Counted from the first letter of the stretch, positions 1 to 10,735 are shown. The stretch is DNA of 64,000 nucleotides from Phytophthora colocasiae (GCA_018806915.1 JAGKQI010000091.1:3038001-3102000); one strand, 5' to 3'. The notes: generated by a model from the letters alone, not told the origin. Numbers and translations are program-made.

Positions 1-1191
1 CCAGCGTGCTGCACTCTCCATTAGCTTATTACCCAGTATGAAGTACAACGAGCGATCAGACCATTCGCCACGTCCTGATTCCCGGGCTCCTTTCAAGGCT
101 AAATCAATACGATCCACCCACGTAGACACAGAAGCTCTCGGTGTCGGTGTAAAACTCGGCAACTCCAAATCTTTGATATTTCGCGCCCGTTGTTTGCGTC
201 GGTGGCCTCGTTCTTCCGATCGTCTATATGCCCGTCGCTCATTCCGGCCGCGACGTTCTTGTCGGTCACGTCGTTCTCTCGCTCTGGCTCGTTCTTGATG
301 TTCATGCCGACGTCTCCTTTGTCGTGGTCTCTGGTGTCGCCGGTGATGGTCCTCAGAATAGTTGCTGGATTCACTGCTTTCGTCGTGGCTAGATTCTTCG
401 CCGGAGCTTTCGTCCGAACCGTCCCTGTCATTGTCGTACGGTCGTCCACGATCACTATCACTGTCGCTATTATCAGAGCTATCACCGTCATCTGGTGATG
501 AGTCTCCACGTTCTTCTCGTCGGGGTGGTGATCTAGATCGTTGTTGCCGTGGTTCTCTCCTCTCATGCCGGTCAGTTGATCGTCTGCGTCCGTTTCCACG
601 GTCCCGTCGTTGACTTCGCGATCTCCGCTCGTTTTTTCCCCGACTTCGATATTTCTCTCGTGGCGTTCCCCGTTCTCGTGGTCGATGTTGTGCCCGTGGG
701 CCGTCCGTATTTCCTTGATTTTCCATCGATCCCATTGTCTCCGCCTGAGGTCGTTCCTTTAACTCATTGTTCGCGTCAGGGAACCGCTTCGCCACATGCG
801 TCGTCAATCTCTGCAAGCCGACTGCTAGTTCGCGTATTCCTTCCGGTACTGTGTCCCCTTCCACGGCTTCACTCCGGGATACTGCTGTCTCCAATCGTTT
901 GATCATCTTCGTAAAGTCTTCCAGTTCGGCATCGGTTGGACTTCCCTCTGTCTGTTCTGCAAGTGATTCGGTAGCTGCGTCACTGAAGGATTCCATGACC
1001 TTACTTCGCGGCTGATCTGCTGCTTCCCCGGTCGCTTCCAATTCTGCTCCACTGCTCGGTGTCCCCACCGCATCGTCACCTATGTCGTTGTCTTCCGTTT
1101 TCTCTTCAACATCTCGTGACTTTGGCTTCTTTCTGCGCGTGGTTCTCGTTACCTTCGTGGATGCTGCCACTGTCGCCGTTCGTGTACTCAT
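1..1191 (-). CDS. Gag-like protein of LTR element E, 5' part, runs off left edge
   Basis: An uninterrupted minus-strand frame opens at an ATG at 1191 and is still open at base 1, giving 397 codons. The start (MSTRTATVAAST) is followed by an acidic region, then by a long stretch rich in Arg, Asp, Ser and Glu (roughly residues 140-340). A folded-looking segment follows, with LPSFTPTPRASVSTWVDR and then a Gly/Arg-rich and aromatic part; this resembles the capsid region of retrotransposon Gag proteins. It lies 90 bp downstream of a probable 5' LTR and primer-binding site on the same strand, the expected place for gag. The low-complexity part makes other frames look open too, but those ORFs show no recognisable pattern. 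Protease and pol would lie beyond the window. Confidence 0.7.
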   Translation of the reverse strand, partial: MSTRTATVAASTKVTRTTRRKKPKSRDVEEKTEDNDIGDDAVGTPSSGAELEATGEAADQPRSKVMESFSDAATESLAEQTEGSPTDAELEDFTKMIKRLETAVSRSEAVEGDTVPEGIRELAVGLQRLTTHVAKRFPDANNELKERPQAETMGSMENQGNTDGPRAQHRPRERGTPREKYRSRGKNERRSRSQRRDRGNGRRRSTDRHERREPRQQRSRSPPRREERGDSSPDDGDSSDNSDSDSDRGRPYDNDRDGSDESSGEESSHDESSESSNYSEDHHRRHQRPRQRRRRHEHQERARARERRDRQERRGRNERRAYRRSEERGHRRKQRARNIKDLELPSFTPTPRASVSTWVDRIDLALKGARESGRGEWSDRSLYFILGNKLMESAARW

Positions 1192-1280
1192 GGAACTCGT
1201 TTCTTTCCTTCGTTCTCGTAACTCACGATGTTTCGGTAATTGTTGTAGCTGAAGATGCAAAGGCCCCTGTATGACCACCA

Positions 1281-2036
1281 TGTGACGTTTAACCTCCTCT
1301 TCTGCTCAATCTGCTTACGTCTTTACAGGTTGAGTGGCGTACAGTACTGCGCTGTGTGGTCTCGCCGGGTTTTTCGTCTAGCCCGCACAACTTCAACGTC
1401 AACAACACTCGTCAGGCCCAGCTCACCTGCGCCGGAACGTCTCCGCTCCTATTTGTATTCACTCTCAACCAATGCACTCTAAAGAACGCAACTCGTTCTC
1501 TATCCTGCGTCTCAACTCGTTTCCGATCAACTACTTGTCGGGACTAACAACTGCCCTTGGATCCCGTCTCAAGCGTCGAGGGTACTGGCTAATGACCCGT
1601 TCCCGGTGGCCCGTCGTCAGTCACTCTCCGCCTAACACCGCCCAAAGCTTCAGTCGCCGTCTCTTCAAGCACTCGTTCGCACAACCAATCTCTCGGTCTC
1701 ACTTGGCAAGTCTTCCACTCGCTGACTCTTCCTCCGCTCTTCGTGGTCAATTCGATACAGCAGTCTCCGTCCCTCGTGGTGAATTCTGCACTGACAGTCT
1801 CCTTCCGTCGTGCAGTCGTCCGTTTCGTTCTCTCACTACCGCTTCTCGCATTCAGCACCTCCATGGGCCAACTGCCCGCTGAATTACGGTTGTTACACGA
1901 TCGTTTCACTCACTTCACCGTCGGTCTCCTGACGATCTTCCTCCTTAAACTGTTGCTTCGCACGTCCAGCATCCGCATCCCGCCGCACGCCATTAACGGT
2001 CATCGACTCGTCCATCAATAGGCTTGTCCTATTACA
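1281..2036 (-). repeat. 5' LTR of element E (putative)
   Basis: Read on the minus strand this 756 bp block starts TGTAATAGGACAAGCCTATT at 2036 and ends GTCACA at 1281, the usual TG...CA form. Immediately downstream on the minus strand is TGGTGGTCAT (1280-1271), which starts with the TGG of a primer-binding site, and gag follows at 1191. The partner LTR is outside the window, so the ends rest on motif form and spacing only. Confidence 0.5.
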
Positions 2037-2283
2037 CCACCAGGCGAGTCTCGGGGATTTACTGCAATAAATTATCTATCAAATACTTTTGATCAATACC
2101 GGTATTACGGAAATAACCGCGTGTGTCGGTATGGACTGCCACGTGGGGAGCTCAAATTCCGATACAGTAAGCTGCCGTCTTGTCGCGCGAAAAGTGACAG
2201 CAAGGCTCAAGACACCAGCAGATCCGCGCCGCGGAAGCCTCGTCCCCCTTCCGTCACCCCACAACTAGCACACACTATCCACC

Positions 2284-4888
2284 ATGGACAAAGCACTGCT
2301 GACTCGCGCCACCAGCAAAGATGATACCCCCACGCCCGGTTACCTCTATGGAGAGATTGCGCGCATGACGCAGCACAGTTACGACACGTGCTCGAAAGTG
2401 CAGGACTTCCTTATCTCGCGCGTTAAGAACAAGCACCACACCATCAAGTACAAGGCGCTGCAGGTTATCAAGCACGTGTGTCGTGAAGGCCGCGTGGATT
2501 TCAAGCGGGAGATGCAGAAGCATATCCCGGTTATCAAGGAACAGCTCCGTACGTGTTTCTTTCTCCCCCCTTGTTTTTTTGTCTATTATTTATGATTTAT
2601 GTTGCTATTGTAGAGTTCCGTGGTGTGCCGGACCCGCTTAAGGGCGATGAGTACTACCGTCGTGTCCGGGAAGCGGCGAAGGAGGTGCTGGACGCCATTT
2701 ATGACACGGACAACAACCCTGGACTGAGTGGAATGGGCATGTCCGCTCGTATTCAAGGTGTGGGTGCTACCCCCAATGACAATGGAGGTGGTGGCTCTGG
2801 ATGGAGCTCAAAGATCTGGGGAGGCAAGAACTCAAACGATGGATCACTGCCTCCTCCGCCGATGGCTGGCCCGCCCATGGGTGGATACAATGGACAAGCA
2901 CCGCCCGGAGCCCCCTACGGCTACCCGACGGACCCTAATCAGGGAAGCTATGGCGGACCGCAACCTTACGGAGGCCCGCAGCCGTACGGCCAACAGCAAC
3001 CTGACTACTCTCAGCAGCAGGGATCGTATGGAGGTCCGGGTGGTGCAAACCCGCCGTATGGAGGTGCTCCACCTCCGAATCAGTACGGTGGCGCACCGCC
3101 CAACCCGTTCAATGAGCAGAAGTTCTCTGGTATTGGCAACCCAATGTACCAGGACCCACGTGCAGATGAGAAGGGATTCTTCAAGGGACTGAAGGAAAAG
3201 GTGGCATCGAAATACAACAAGTCAGACAAACCCACGTTTGGTGGAGGCCCACCAGGATCTGCTAACCCACCTGAGGGATGGAGCTTTGCTACCAACCGTG
3301 GACCTACTAGCGGCAATTACGGACCGTCACCTGCACCATACAACCCCGAAGAGCCTTATCGCCCGACGGGATACTCTGGAGGAGGCTACCGTCCTGGATC
3401 CTACGGACAGGACCCTCGTGAATCTGCAAGCTCGCAACTCCGTGAGAAGTCCTATGGTGCGTTAGATATGGCTGCATTGTTACGTGAACTACAAACTTAC
3501 CTCCTCTTGTTCGCATTTTTGTAGATGGAGACCGTAAGAAGGGTCGTGTTGGTGGCGCATGGAGCGATGCTGACGTGCCGTCGAATCTCAGTGGCTCTAC
3601 TGGCATGAATCCAAACCAGAGCAATGGACCAGAGGGTCGGACCCAGAGTTTCAGTGGCAGCACACGGGATGCCCGCTCATACTCGCGCAACTCCGACTAC
3701 GAATACGATGACAACAAGCGTCGCGAACCCTCACAAGGAGCGAGACCTTTCCCACAGCCCCCAGTTCTCACAGGTCAGACTTCTGGGGCACAATCCGATG
3801 GTTCGTACGAGCGCAACCTAGTCACGGCTTTGTGTGCCCCCGGCGGCATGCGCGCTATCCCTCCTAAGGATAAGATGGATGCGTTTTTGAAAAGCGCGAT
3901 TACTCTGGACGCTGAAATTGTTGGACCGATTCTAGAGGACTGTCTGTCTGATGATCAGTGGACGGTTGTGTCCAAGGCGCTGGCGACGATTGATGCTCTG
4001 TTGAAAACGGACGGATGCGAGGAATTTGAAGAGTACTTCTCTGAAAACTCGAGCGAAATCGAGGAGTGCGTGAAGTCCGAGAAGGCTGCCGTGCGTGACC
4101 GCGCCGTCAAGGTTTTGAACCACCTTGGCATTTCTGCAGGCTTGGGGGAATCTGCATCCAGCCACAGCTCGTCCAAGCCAAAGAGCAAAGCATCTAGTCA
4201 CAGGAAGCAGCCGGCCGCCGCAGAGGCTGATCTTCTGGGAGGATTCGATGATTCACCTGACCCAGGTGACAACGGCTCCCTGTTCTCTGGACTGCAGACT
4301 AGTGCTCCCCCTCAACAGTCAGCACCAGAGGTTTCTCAGCCTGCTCCTTTAGCAAACGACGTGACGGACATGTTCGGTGGACTGCAGCTTCAGAGTAGTA
4401 CAGCTAGCACCGGATCTGCACCAGAACCTGCTCAACCGGCTGCTCCTGTCCCCGCCCCTGCCGCTCCTGCAGCCCCAGCCCCGTCAGCGAACCAGACAAT
4501 GGTGCTGGATCCTCTTCTTGAGCCCGTGCCAGCAGCGCCTGCGATGAACCAGGGATTCGGCGGTCCAATGAACATGAACATGAACATGAACATGATGAAC
4601 TTCAACACGCCCCAGCAAATGGCACAGATGCAGCAGATGCAACAAATGCAGTACATGCAACAGATGCAACAGATGCAGTACATGCAGCAAATGCAGATGC
4701 AGCAGATGCAAGGCATGGGAGGTAATCCGGGCTCCCAAGTGATCGGAGCTGCTATGACTCCGACTGGTTACATTGCCAAGACGATCCAGGAGCCGAGTGA
4801 CGGTCTTGCTTCTGATTCAGGATTCGGCTTTATGAAGAAGAAAGACGACTCGTTCAACTTCGTCAAGGACGCCATGAAGAACAGTTAA
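2284..4888 (+). CDS. Tepsin-like ENTH/VHS adaptor protein
   Basis: Three exons, 2284-2548, 2614-3456 and 3525-4888, give an 823-residue protein. The introns (65 and 68 bp) have GT and AG ends, and the joins restore QLQFRGVPD and SYDGDRKKG. The ATG has a good context (CCACCATGG). Residues about 5-135 form an ENTH domain. A Gly/Pro/Tyr/Gln-rich linker follows. Residues about 467-572 form a helical VHS/ENTH-like repeat. The combination of ENTH, VHS-like domain and short hydrophobic motifs is that of tepsin, the accessory protein of the AP-4 adaptor in trans-Golgi sorting (plant counterpart MTV1). LFSGLQ near residue 622 and MFGGLQL near 652 resemble the LFxG[ML]x[LV] AP-4-binding motif; SFNFV close to the C terminus resembles the second tepsin motif. 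Met-Asn and Met-Gln repeats occur near residues 700-740. A plain epsin is the alternative, but the second domain argues against it. Confidence 0.85.
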
Positions 4889-5596
4889 ACGGCGACTCGT
4901 GTATAGTATCCTCTGGATCGCTTCAACGGTAGTAGAAGGAGCGTAGAGATCGACATCTCAGGGAGCTGGAAATCAAGACACCAAGTGCAAGCTCTGACGC
5001 TAGAACAAGCGGGCGTGTCAGTGCCGGACCGGACCGTCAACGTAGATTGAATGGAAGCAGATAAGGAAGAAAGAAAATACAGAAGTGTCTGAGCTGTGAA
5101 CTTTGCGTCGAAGAGGAGCTGTGTTGTTTACCTCTCGCTCACTGTGTCTTCTTTACTTCTGTCTGTTGGTCGTCTGGTAATATTTCTTGTTTGTCTTCGC
5201 ACTCTTCATCACTGGCGGAACTGGAAGCAATGCTGCGCTCATAGTAAAAGCACGGGGAAGACCATGAAGACTCGTCACAGACTCGGGAAGTACCACCTCT
5301 CTTCATGAGATACGTGGCCAAGGCGAAGCGCATGACGCAGCTAGTCATCTCCATGTTGTAGAGGTTTGGTGCGGAATCCAAGAATGATGGTCATCACTTC
5401 AACTTCAGAAGAGAGTTTTTGTAACGGAAGAGCCGGAATTGACACGAACGAATGTAGCTTCAATACTGGAACTGCACCGAAGCTTCGGGTGTTTCGCCAC
5501 GGTCAATGGAAAGCACGACCGTCCGTCTAAACATTGACGGCTCTTGGTCATAGCAGTTCCCAACCATCCGTGACAAGAACAAAAGGAGACAACGGT
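4889..5596. other. Intergenic region, no gene recognised
   Basis: This holds the 3' flank of the tepsin-like gene. Only short open frames without recognisable motifs are present, and no repeat shared with the rest of the window was noticed. Confidence 0.5.
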
Positions 5597-5974
5597 ATGC
5601 AAGCTTCTACCCAGCCGAGTTTTATAGTGCAAGATGAAGTGTTCGTTGGGGAACCTGAGAGTGATGAGGAAGTGGAGCTAGGAGTGAATCTAATCGACAC
5701 TTTCACTGAAAACCAATCGAATCTCAAGTACCAAGTCCCTAAGACAACCCCATGGGGTCTTCAATCTGTGTATGAGCTCGACGCCTGTGCCCTTCTTCCA
5801 GCCGAGGCTTGTCGAAATGAAGACATTTACAACTCAGACCTCGATGACGTTGAACAAGAAGTACTGAGTAAAGCTCTTCTAGATGACCAAGACATCTCTA
5901 TGAAGGCTGAGAATAAGACGCTGGTGTTTCTCTACGGTGTATGCTTAAAGTGCGCATCTGAGTCGTGGCTGTAG
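5597..5974 (+). CDS. Hypothetical acidic protein, 125 residues
   Basis: The ORF starts at an ATG at 5597 (MQASTQPSFIVQDEVF) and ends at 5974. It is acidic, with an EPESDEEVE patch near the start and NSDLDDVEQEV in the second half, and its composition looks like coding sequence rather than random translation. I do not recognise a family. A GTATGC sequence near 5938 could be an intron donor, so this may be one exon of a longer or decayed gene. It could also be a remnant of a transposon-encoded protein. Confidence 0.35.
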   Translation: MQASTQPSFIVQDEVFVGEPESDEEVELGVNLIDTFTENQSNLKYQVPKTTPWGLQSVYELDACALLPAEACRNEDIYNSDLDDVEQEVLSKALLDDQDISMKAENKTLVFLYGVCLKCASESWL

Positions 5975-7262
5975 AAAAGAAAGTCTATAATCAACAGTTT
6001 AACACTACCGGTACTTATACGATGTGTACGGCTTGACTCGTAGCAGCGGACGCCGTAGTAGATTGCTGTGCTTTTGGTACATGAAGCACGTCGGTTGGAC
6101 ACTCACGGTGACGCAGAGCCAGACCGCTAATCTCGAACTGGTCAAACAGTTCGGAGCTGTTCAGGTATTTGTTACCAACGTTCAGTAGGTCGCACTTGAG
6201 CAGTCTGTGAGAGAACGCTTCGTCGTCCAAGAGTACTCGGGCCAAGTGATGTGGCTTGAAATATCTCTCAACGTCAGCTTCACAGCGTTTACCTCCAAAA
6301 AAGACCAATACAGCCCATCGCACAGCCTATCAGCATGAGCATAGCCGATAACTGAGGCACCGACAACGTTACATCACGTACTTGACACAGTAAATACCAC
6401 ATTCCCCAATACCACCAACGCAAAGCGCGACCATCGAGAACTCGTTTCATCCATTCTCATAAAGGCGAGTAGGACCGACCATATCAAAAGTTTCACCAAT
6501 ATCGACATCACCAGTCCAACGTAGAAATTGTACGTATCAATATCGTCCCAAAGCCTGATTTCATATAAGTTAGTATTTCAAGGCACCTCGCAAGCTACAC
6601 CTGCTGTTACCGGTATGGCTTGTTCTTCTCTAAAGAGTGGCTACTTGATTGCTTGTTGAAAACGGTACCAATAATGCAGCGTTTGCTATGAGCACTGAAT
6701 CTGTCGTTGCTCTACAACGTGGAATCGTTTTTCGGCCCTCGATTAATTTCCCGTCTGTGTTGGCAATGTTGAGGAAAATGGATCCACTGCGTCCGTAAAA
6801 GAAGCGGCCACACTTTTGGCTTGTGACGGCGATGGTGTAGTCCGTTGACAACTGTCAATGACAAGTGATCGGAAATCACCACTACATGTATTACCTGCTG
6901 CCACTACAGCCAGCTCTGGGTTTAAATAAAAGCGTTCAAATCCCTGGCTTGTGAGCTTTAGACAGATCCAGGCGTAACCACGAGAAGAAAAAATTTCAGC
7001 TCCAGTGTTTCAAGCAGGTCAATGGCATCTGCAGAAGTGGTTGACGGTACAACACAAGAGTCCCTTGAACAAATCCTCTTGTGTCCCAACCATGAATGCA
7101 ATCCGTGAGATCGGTTTACCAATCGAATCTCGATCGCACGCGCAGCAGTTCCAAAAAAAAACGAGCACCAGAGCCGAAACAGATTACACGCATGGCTCAC
7201 GGTGGTTTTGACAGCCAAAACGTAAAATCTTGTACTTAGGAAAGCATCATAGTTGTCATTTA
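5975..7262. other. Gene-poor stretch with unassigned ORF fragments
   Basis: Several short minus-strand frames occur (6015-6323, 6630-6851, 6958-7218). The first has plausible protein composition (CEADVERYFKPHHLARVLL) but no ATG start and no family I recognise. The others show no motif. The region may hold decayed transposon sequence, but I cannot name it. Confidence 0.3.
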
Positions 7263-9023
7263 CTATCCATGGATGGTGGCTCGGCTTTCCAACAGCGATT
7301 CGATGTCCTTGAGGAGTGATTTAGCTGTGGGTCTGCTAGGCGGATGTTTCTTCAAACACATTGCTTTTATACTTTCCAGTTCAGGCGGAAGATCTTGAAC
7401 ACGCGATGTCCTCAAAAGGAAGCCCACGCCCCAAATGTCAACCTTGACCGTGTGGGACGAAGATAATATTTCAGGAGCATGCGATTCTGCCTTCAAATGG
7501 GTTACTTTTGCTGCAGGAGATCGTGTTCCCTCGTCAAAGTCAATTAGAAACCACTTGTCTTTATCGGTGTACTTCAACACATTATCCCATCGCAAGTCTC
7601 GATGCATCAGATTGATTGCGTGCAGAGCCACGAGAGCTTGGAGTATATCGCGCAAGGCCACCAGGAGCTGGTGGACATTTGCAGGCGGGGAAAGCCGACC
7701 AATGGGTGTCAGTTCCACGCATTTCTTTTTCAGATTTGGCCTCTTTAGCTTCACAACGTTGGGGACTGAATTCTGCTTCATTTGACGATGCAATTCCTTC
7801 AGATTGCGAATTATGTCGTCGCTTGGCATGCTCGAAGGATACGTCTTCACGACACAATCTTCTGCGAACGTAATCTGCACGCCATTGCTCCTTTCGATAA
7901 TGCCGTACTCTGGTACGTCCAGCGGCTTGATTAGATTCACAACTGGATCGAAAAGAGTCGAAAGGTTGAGCATGGCGAGGAAGAACGACAGTCGGCCACG
8001 GAGAGCACCCAAATCGTACGTCTGGATTTCTTCCACTTTAGTGCGTTTCGTCTTCCCGACTTGCTGGATAGTAACCAAGCAGATTCGCATACCCACCGCA
8101 GCGTAGCCAAAAACGTATGGCGCACCGTCATATCGCCATGTTAGCTTCTCGTGCAATTCAGTCATCGGCACTTGCATGTCGCCGCTCGCTTTTTCCTCAC
8201 CACGAAAAACGCATATATTGCTGTCCTTGTAGTAGAAGCACAAGTCTGGTCGATAGGGGCCAGTAGAAGCGGACGCATTCGTGTTGCGACGAAATCTCCC
8301 GGTTGACACGCGCCTCAACAGTCCGGCGATGAGGGAATCCCACAAGTGAATATACGTGTTTTCAGTAGCGAACTCGGTACCAGATCCGACGGGGTCGATG
8401 ACACTACTCACAATGACCGCAGTAATGTCTGAAATAATGTCACATGATTCAGGCTCAAATACTTTCTCCAAAATGCTGTCTAACAATCTTGTTGTGTTCA
8501 TCGCGGCCACGATCATCAATAATCTGCGATTGATGGGGACCTTAACGTGAAGCGGGCGTTGAAGGTGCTCTTTCAACTCTTCACAAGTTAACGGTAGTGT
8601 TGTAACCTGATCATACTGGAGAGACTTTATCCAACTGTCTGTAGCGATTTCGTCTTCAATTCTTTTCCTCTTCCTATTGTTCTCAGATGGACCAGCATTC
8701 TCCAGAGCCACCACCAACACGTGGACTTGGCCCTCACCTGGGTGAAAATTCGATCCGAAGTAGTCGTCATTCCTGACTTTCAGAGTGGGGTTCATCGGTG
8801 TAAAATGTTGAAGGTCTTCGAAGACCACAGCTGTCGCGCTAGGTCCATCCAGCCATTCTCCTTCCTTGTTTTTCGCCAAGAAGAGCTGCATTTTGCTGTT
8901 AGGGTAGCCGAACTCTGGCTCCACTCTGATTGCCTTCTTCAACGCGGACACCGAAGCATCTTCAGCGATGTCCACCTCGAACGCGCTTTCCGCCTCCCCA
9001 ACGATCGCACAGAAGCACTTCAT
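7263..9023 (-). CDS. Crinkler (CRN) effector with REase-like and kinase-like domains
   Basis: The frame is open from 9131, but the ATG at 9023 begins MKCFCAIVGEAESAFEVDI, the typical start of CRN header domains, giving 586 residues. The header is ubiquitin-like and has QLFLAK at residues 46-51, matching the LFLAK translocation-associated motif; WLDG and a HVLVV segment near residue 105 close the N-terminal module. NRKRKR near residue 115 could be a nuclear localisation signal. Residues about 170-340 resemble a PD-(D/E)xK nuclease fold, with RPD (D260) followed by GEEK (E276, K278). Residues about 370-586 resemble a protein kinase: HRDLRWDN near 474-481, DFD in place of DFG near 495, and APEI. 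CRNs are host-directed cytoplasmic effectors of oomycetes. No stop or frameshift is visible. The 5' end lies only 165 bp from the PiggyBac-like insertion at 9193, which may have separated it from its promoter. Confidence 0.85.
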   Translation of the reverse strand: MKCFCAIVGEAESAFEVDIAEDASVSALKKAIRVEPEFGYPNSKMQLFLAKNKEGEWLDGPSATAVVFEDLQHFTPMNPTLKVRNDDYFGSNFHPGEGQVHVLVVALENAGPSENNRKRKRIEDEIATDSWIKSLQYDQVTTLPLTCEELKEHLQRPLHVKVPINRRLLMIVAAMNTTRLLDSILEKVFEPESCDIISDITAVIVSSVIDPVGSGTEFATENTYIHLWDSLIAGLLRRVSTGRFRRNTNASASTGPYRPDLCFYYKDSNICVFRGEEKASGDMQVPMTELHEKLTWRYDGAPYVFGYAAVGMRICLVTIQQVGKTKRTKVEEIQTYDLGALRGRLSFFLAMLNLSTLFDPVVNLIKPLDVPEYGIIERSNGVQITFAEDCVVKTYPSSMPSDDIIRNLKELHRQMKQNSVPNVVKLKRPNLKKKCVELTPIGRLSPPANVHQLLVALRDILQALVALHAINLMHRDLRWDNVLKYTDKDKWFLIDFDEGTRSPAAKVTHLKAESHAPEILSSSHTVKVDIWGVGFLLRTSRVQDLPPELESIKAMCLKKHPPSRPTAKSLLKDIESLLESRATIHG

Positions 9024-9192
9024 CTTTCCTCGCGGCGGCAGATTCTGGAATGAGGGAGAATTTCTGGGCAGCAACGTCGTTGCCAACGAAGGCGTGTCAC
9101 AGAGATTTCCAACCAATGGGTGTCTTCTCATAAAAATGACCCTTTTATCACAGCTTTTACGGTATAAAACCCCAAAAACCGAAACCTTTTAA

Positions 9193-9296
9193 CCCTTTCG
9201 AGGTCATAGGGTGCATTTTGCCCCCTTGTTACAGTTCAAGAAGCACCCATCAAAACGGTAATGAACTTCATTATGAAGGGGCATTTTGCCCCCGTT
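9193..9296. repeat. Left end and subterminal repeats of the PiggyBac-like element
   Basis: CCCTTTCG follows TTAA at 9193. GGGTGCATTTTGCCCCC lies at about 9210-9225 and GAAGGGGCATTTTGCCCCC at about 9276-9293. The second is a hairpin-forming inverted repeat (GGGGCA/TGCCCC) also found near the right end. Confidence 0.65.
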
Positions 9297-9571
9297 GGCA
9301 GAAGTTCAACTGCACATCTCCTTCTGTAATTACGACCAATCATATCATCCTCTGGAAACTATAATTTACGCGATGTGTCAAACATCATGGAAATTTATGC
9401 ACTTAAGTACGAAAACTATCAAGATTGCGTCAGCAAACACTGCTTTAAGTACGTAATTTTTGTGACACTCACGCACCATTGAGTGGATCTCCTGTCTCTA
9501 AACTCAGCACTCCTACTGATATTTCTTTACTGAAACTAAGTCATTTGCCTACCTGTAGTAGCACAGCAATC

Positions 9572-9686
9572 ATGGCCACATCGTTCACTTTTGAAGATGA
9601 TAAGGAACTTGTGCAGCAGGCGCGCACCTACGTCAATGCAGGTACAAGGATCGCGGGCTAATGTGGCCCATCGTATGCAGCGCACT
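9572..9686 (+). pseudogene. SANT/DOT1-like gene, first part (SANT domain start), split by element A
   Basis: The ATG at 9572 starts MATSFTFEDDKELVQQARTY, the first helix of a SANT/Myb-like domain as seen in oomycete DNA-binding proteins. A one-base deletion near 9654-9658 shifts the frame and creates a stop at 9661. Beyond it, the +1 frame encodes ANVAHRMQRT up to 9686. The next codons are found 46.9 kb away at 56603 (GHCVKSLQERLRTLKKAWG), which completes the SANT domain. The gene was interrupted here by element A, with GCACT duplicated at 9682-9686 and 56598-56602. The frameshift is separate from the insertion. Confidence 0.75.
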
Positions 9687-9790
9687 TGTAATAGGTCTAC
9701 CTAGACCTATTAGGTGGCGTACACGTGCGCTTACGTGTATGAGGAAGCGTGCAATTAGAATAGACTTAATTTAAGTATACTTATTTAAAT
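9687..9790 (-). repeat. 3' LTR of element A, terminal 104-bp fragment
   Basis: The sequence matches the inner end of the LTR at 56138-56240 almost exactly, starting TGTAATAGGTCTACC. It is cut at about 9790, where it runs into the inverted DOT1 copy. The five bases TAAAT (9786-9790) are present in both parent sequences, so the joint used microhomology. Confidence 0.85.
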
Positions 9791-10735
9791 CGCGGCGAAC
9801 TTCAATGCCGATAGCTTTGTTCACGTTAGTGCCTAGGGCAACTTGCGCCACCACATTCCCGACCCCGGCACCGATATCGAGGAAGATACCCGAATTGTCA
9901 AGTTCACCCAGCTCACGGATAAGAGAAGAAATTCCACACGGCATCAACTCGCCGGCATTGCGGTGGGGCTTCTTGTTGGTGCCCTGGATAACCACTTCAC
10001 GAGGAACGTCAGCAAAAATCGTTGCTACAGTTTGCTCACACCTTGACGGTGACATTGGGGGTGATCGTTCTTCTTCTGGGGCCTCCAAAGTGTCTGTCGA
10101 TCCCGTATTGCTGCTGGTGTCGCTTGAGGTTACTGCTGCGCCGTCATCACGAGCGGAGCGTAACGCCAGCGAAGCTCCAGCAACAGCAAATAGTTTGACG
10201 GTGCCTTCAGGTGTTGGCCGAGATTCGTCTGTTACTTCTGGCGAATTTTCACGAGCAACAGTATCTGCTGGGCGTGGCGACGGTGCCGTACTTGTAGGTT
10301 GTAGGTTACTTGATGGAGGCAATGTCGAAGGAGGAACTGGAGCCACTTGTGGTGTTATGGGGGTCTGCCGTGGAGTTTCTGCTCGGAGCTGTGCACGTGG
10401 TGGTCGTGGTGGGATTTTTACAGCAGGATGTCGCGGATATGCTGGAGGAAGATATTGTGATTCACATTCGCCTGAGCTTCGGAGCGGTGCTGGAGGAAGA
10501 TATTGTGATTCACATTCGCCTGAGCTTCGGAGCGGTGCTGGATCTCCTGTGTCTGTACGTTGTCTTTGCGGAATGGTCGCACCAAGCCGCAACTGACGAG
10601 TCACCGCTGGTGGCCGACCACGTGGACGGCGCACTTTTGCGTAGAAGCTTGGAGGGAAACGCCGGATATCATTGCCCCACGCCTTCTTCAACGTTCGCAG
10701 TCGCTCCTGCAATGACTTCACACAGTGACCAGTGC
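9786..10735 (-). pseudogene. Inverted partial copy of the SANT/DOT1-like gene
   Basis: On the minus strand this copy starts right after the GCACT target site (10735) and encodes the second half of the SANT domain (SLQERLRTLKKAWGNDIRR), an RPRGRPP AT-hook, a Pro/Ser-rich linker and the DOT1 start with DIGAGVGNVVAQVAL and GIEVRRDL. It stops at 9786, where it fuses to an LTR fragment, so the rest of the methyltransferase domain is missing. It matches 56598-57546 with only a few differences, for example NPQR against IPQR. The 48-bp tandem repeat (10443-10490 and 10491-10538) is shared with the other copy. It has no ATG of its own and is best seen as a passive passenger of the inverted duplication. 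Confidence 0.85.

Noticed and set aside
99..599. 166-residue minus-strand ORF and overlapping plus-strand ORFs at the left edge
   Set aside because: They are shadows of the long gag frame that runs from 1191 to the left edge and contains the recognisable WVDRID segment.
4432..4738. Cys- and His-rich minus-strand ORFs opposite the tepsin-like gene
   Set aside because: They are the reverse reading of Met-Gln and Met-Asn codon repeats, not zinc-binding proteins.
6630..7218. Possible PiggyBac or MULE fragment on the minus strand
   Set aside because: Fragments such as GKPISRIAFMVGTQED look protein-like, but no family motif could be placed.
9193..9296. Left PiggyBac end as a Rho-independent-type terminator hairpin
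   Set aside because: The G/C palindromes recur near the right end next to TTAA, so transposon subterminal repeats explain them better, and the genome is eukaryotic.
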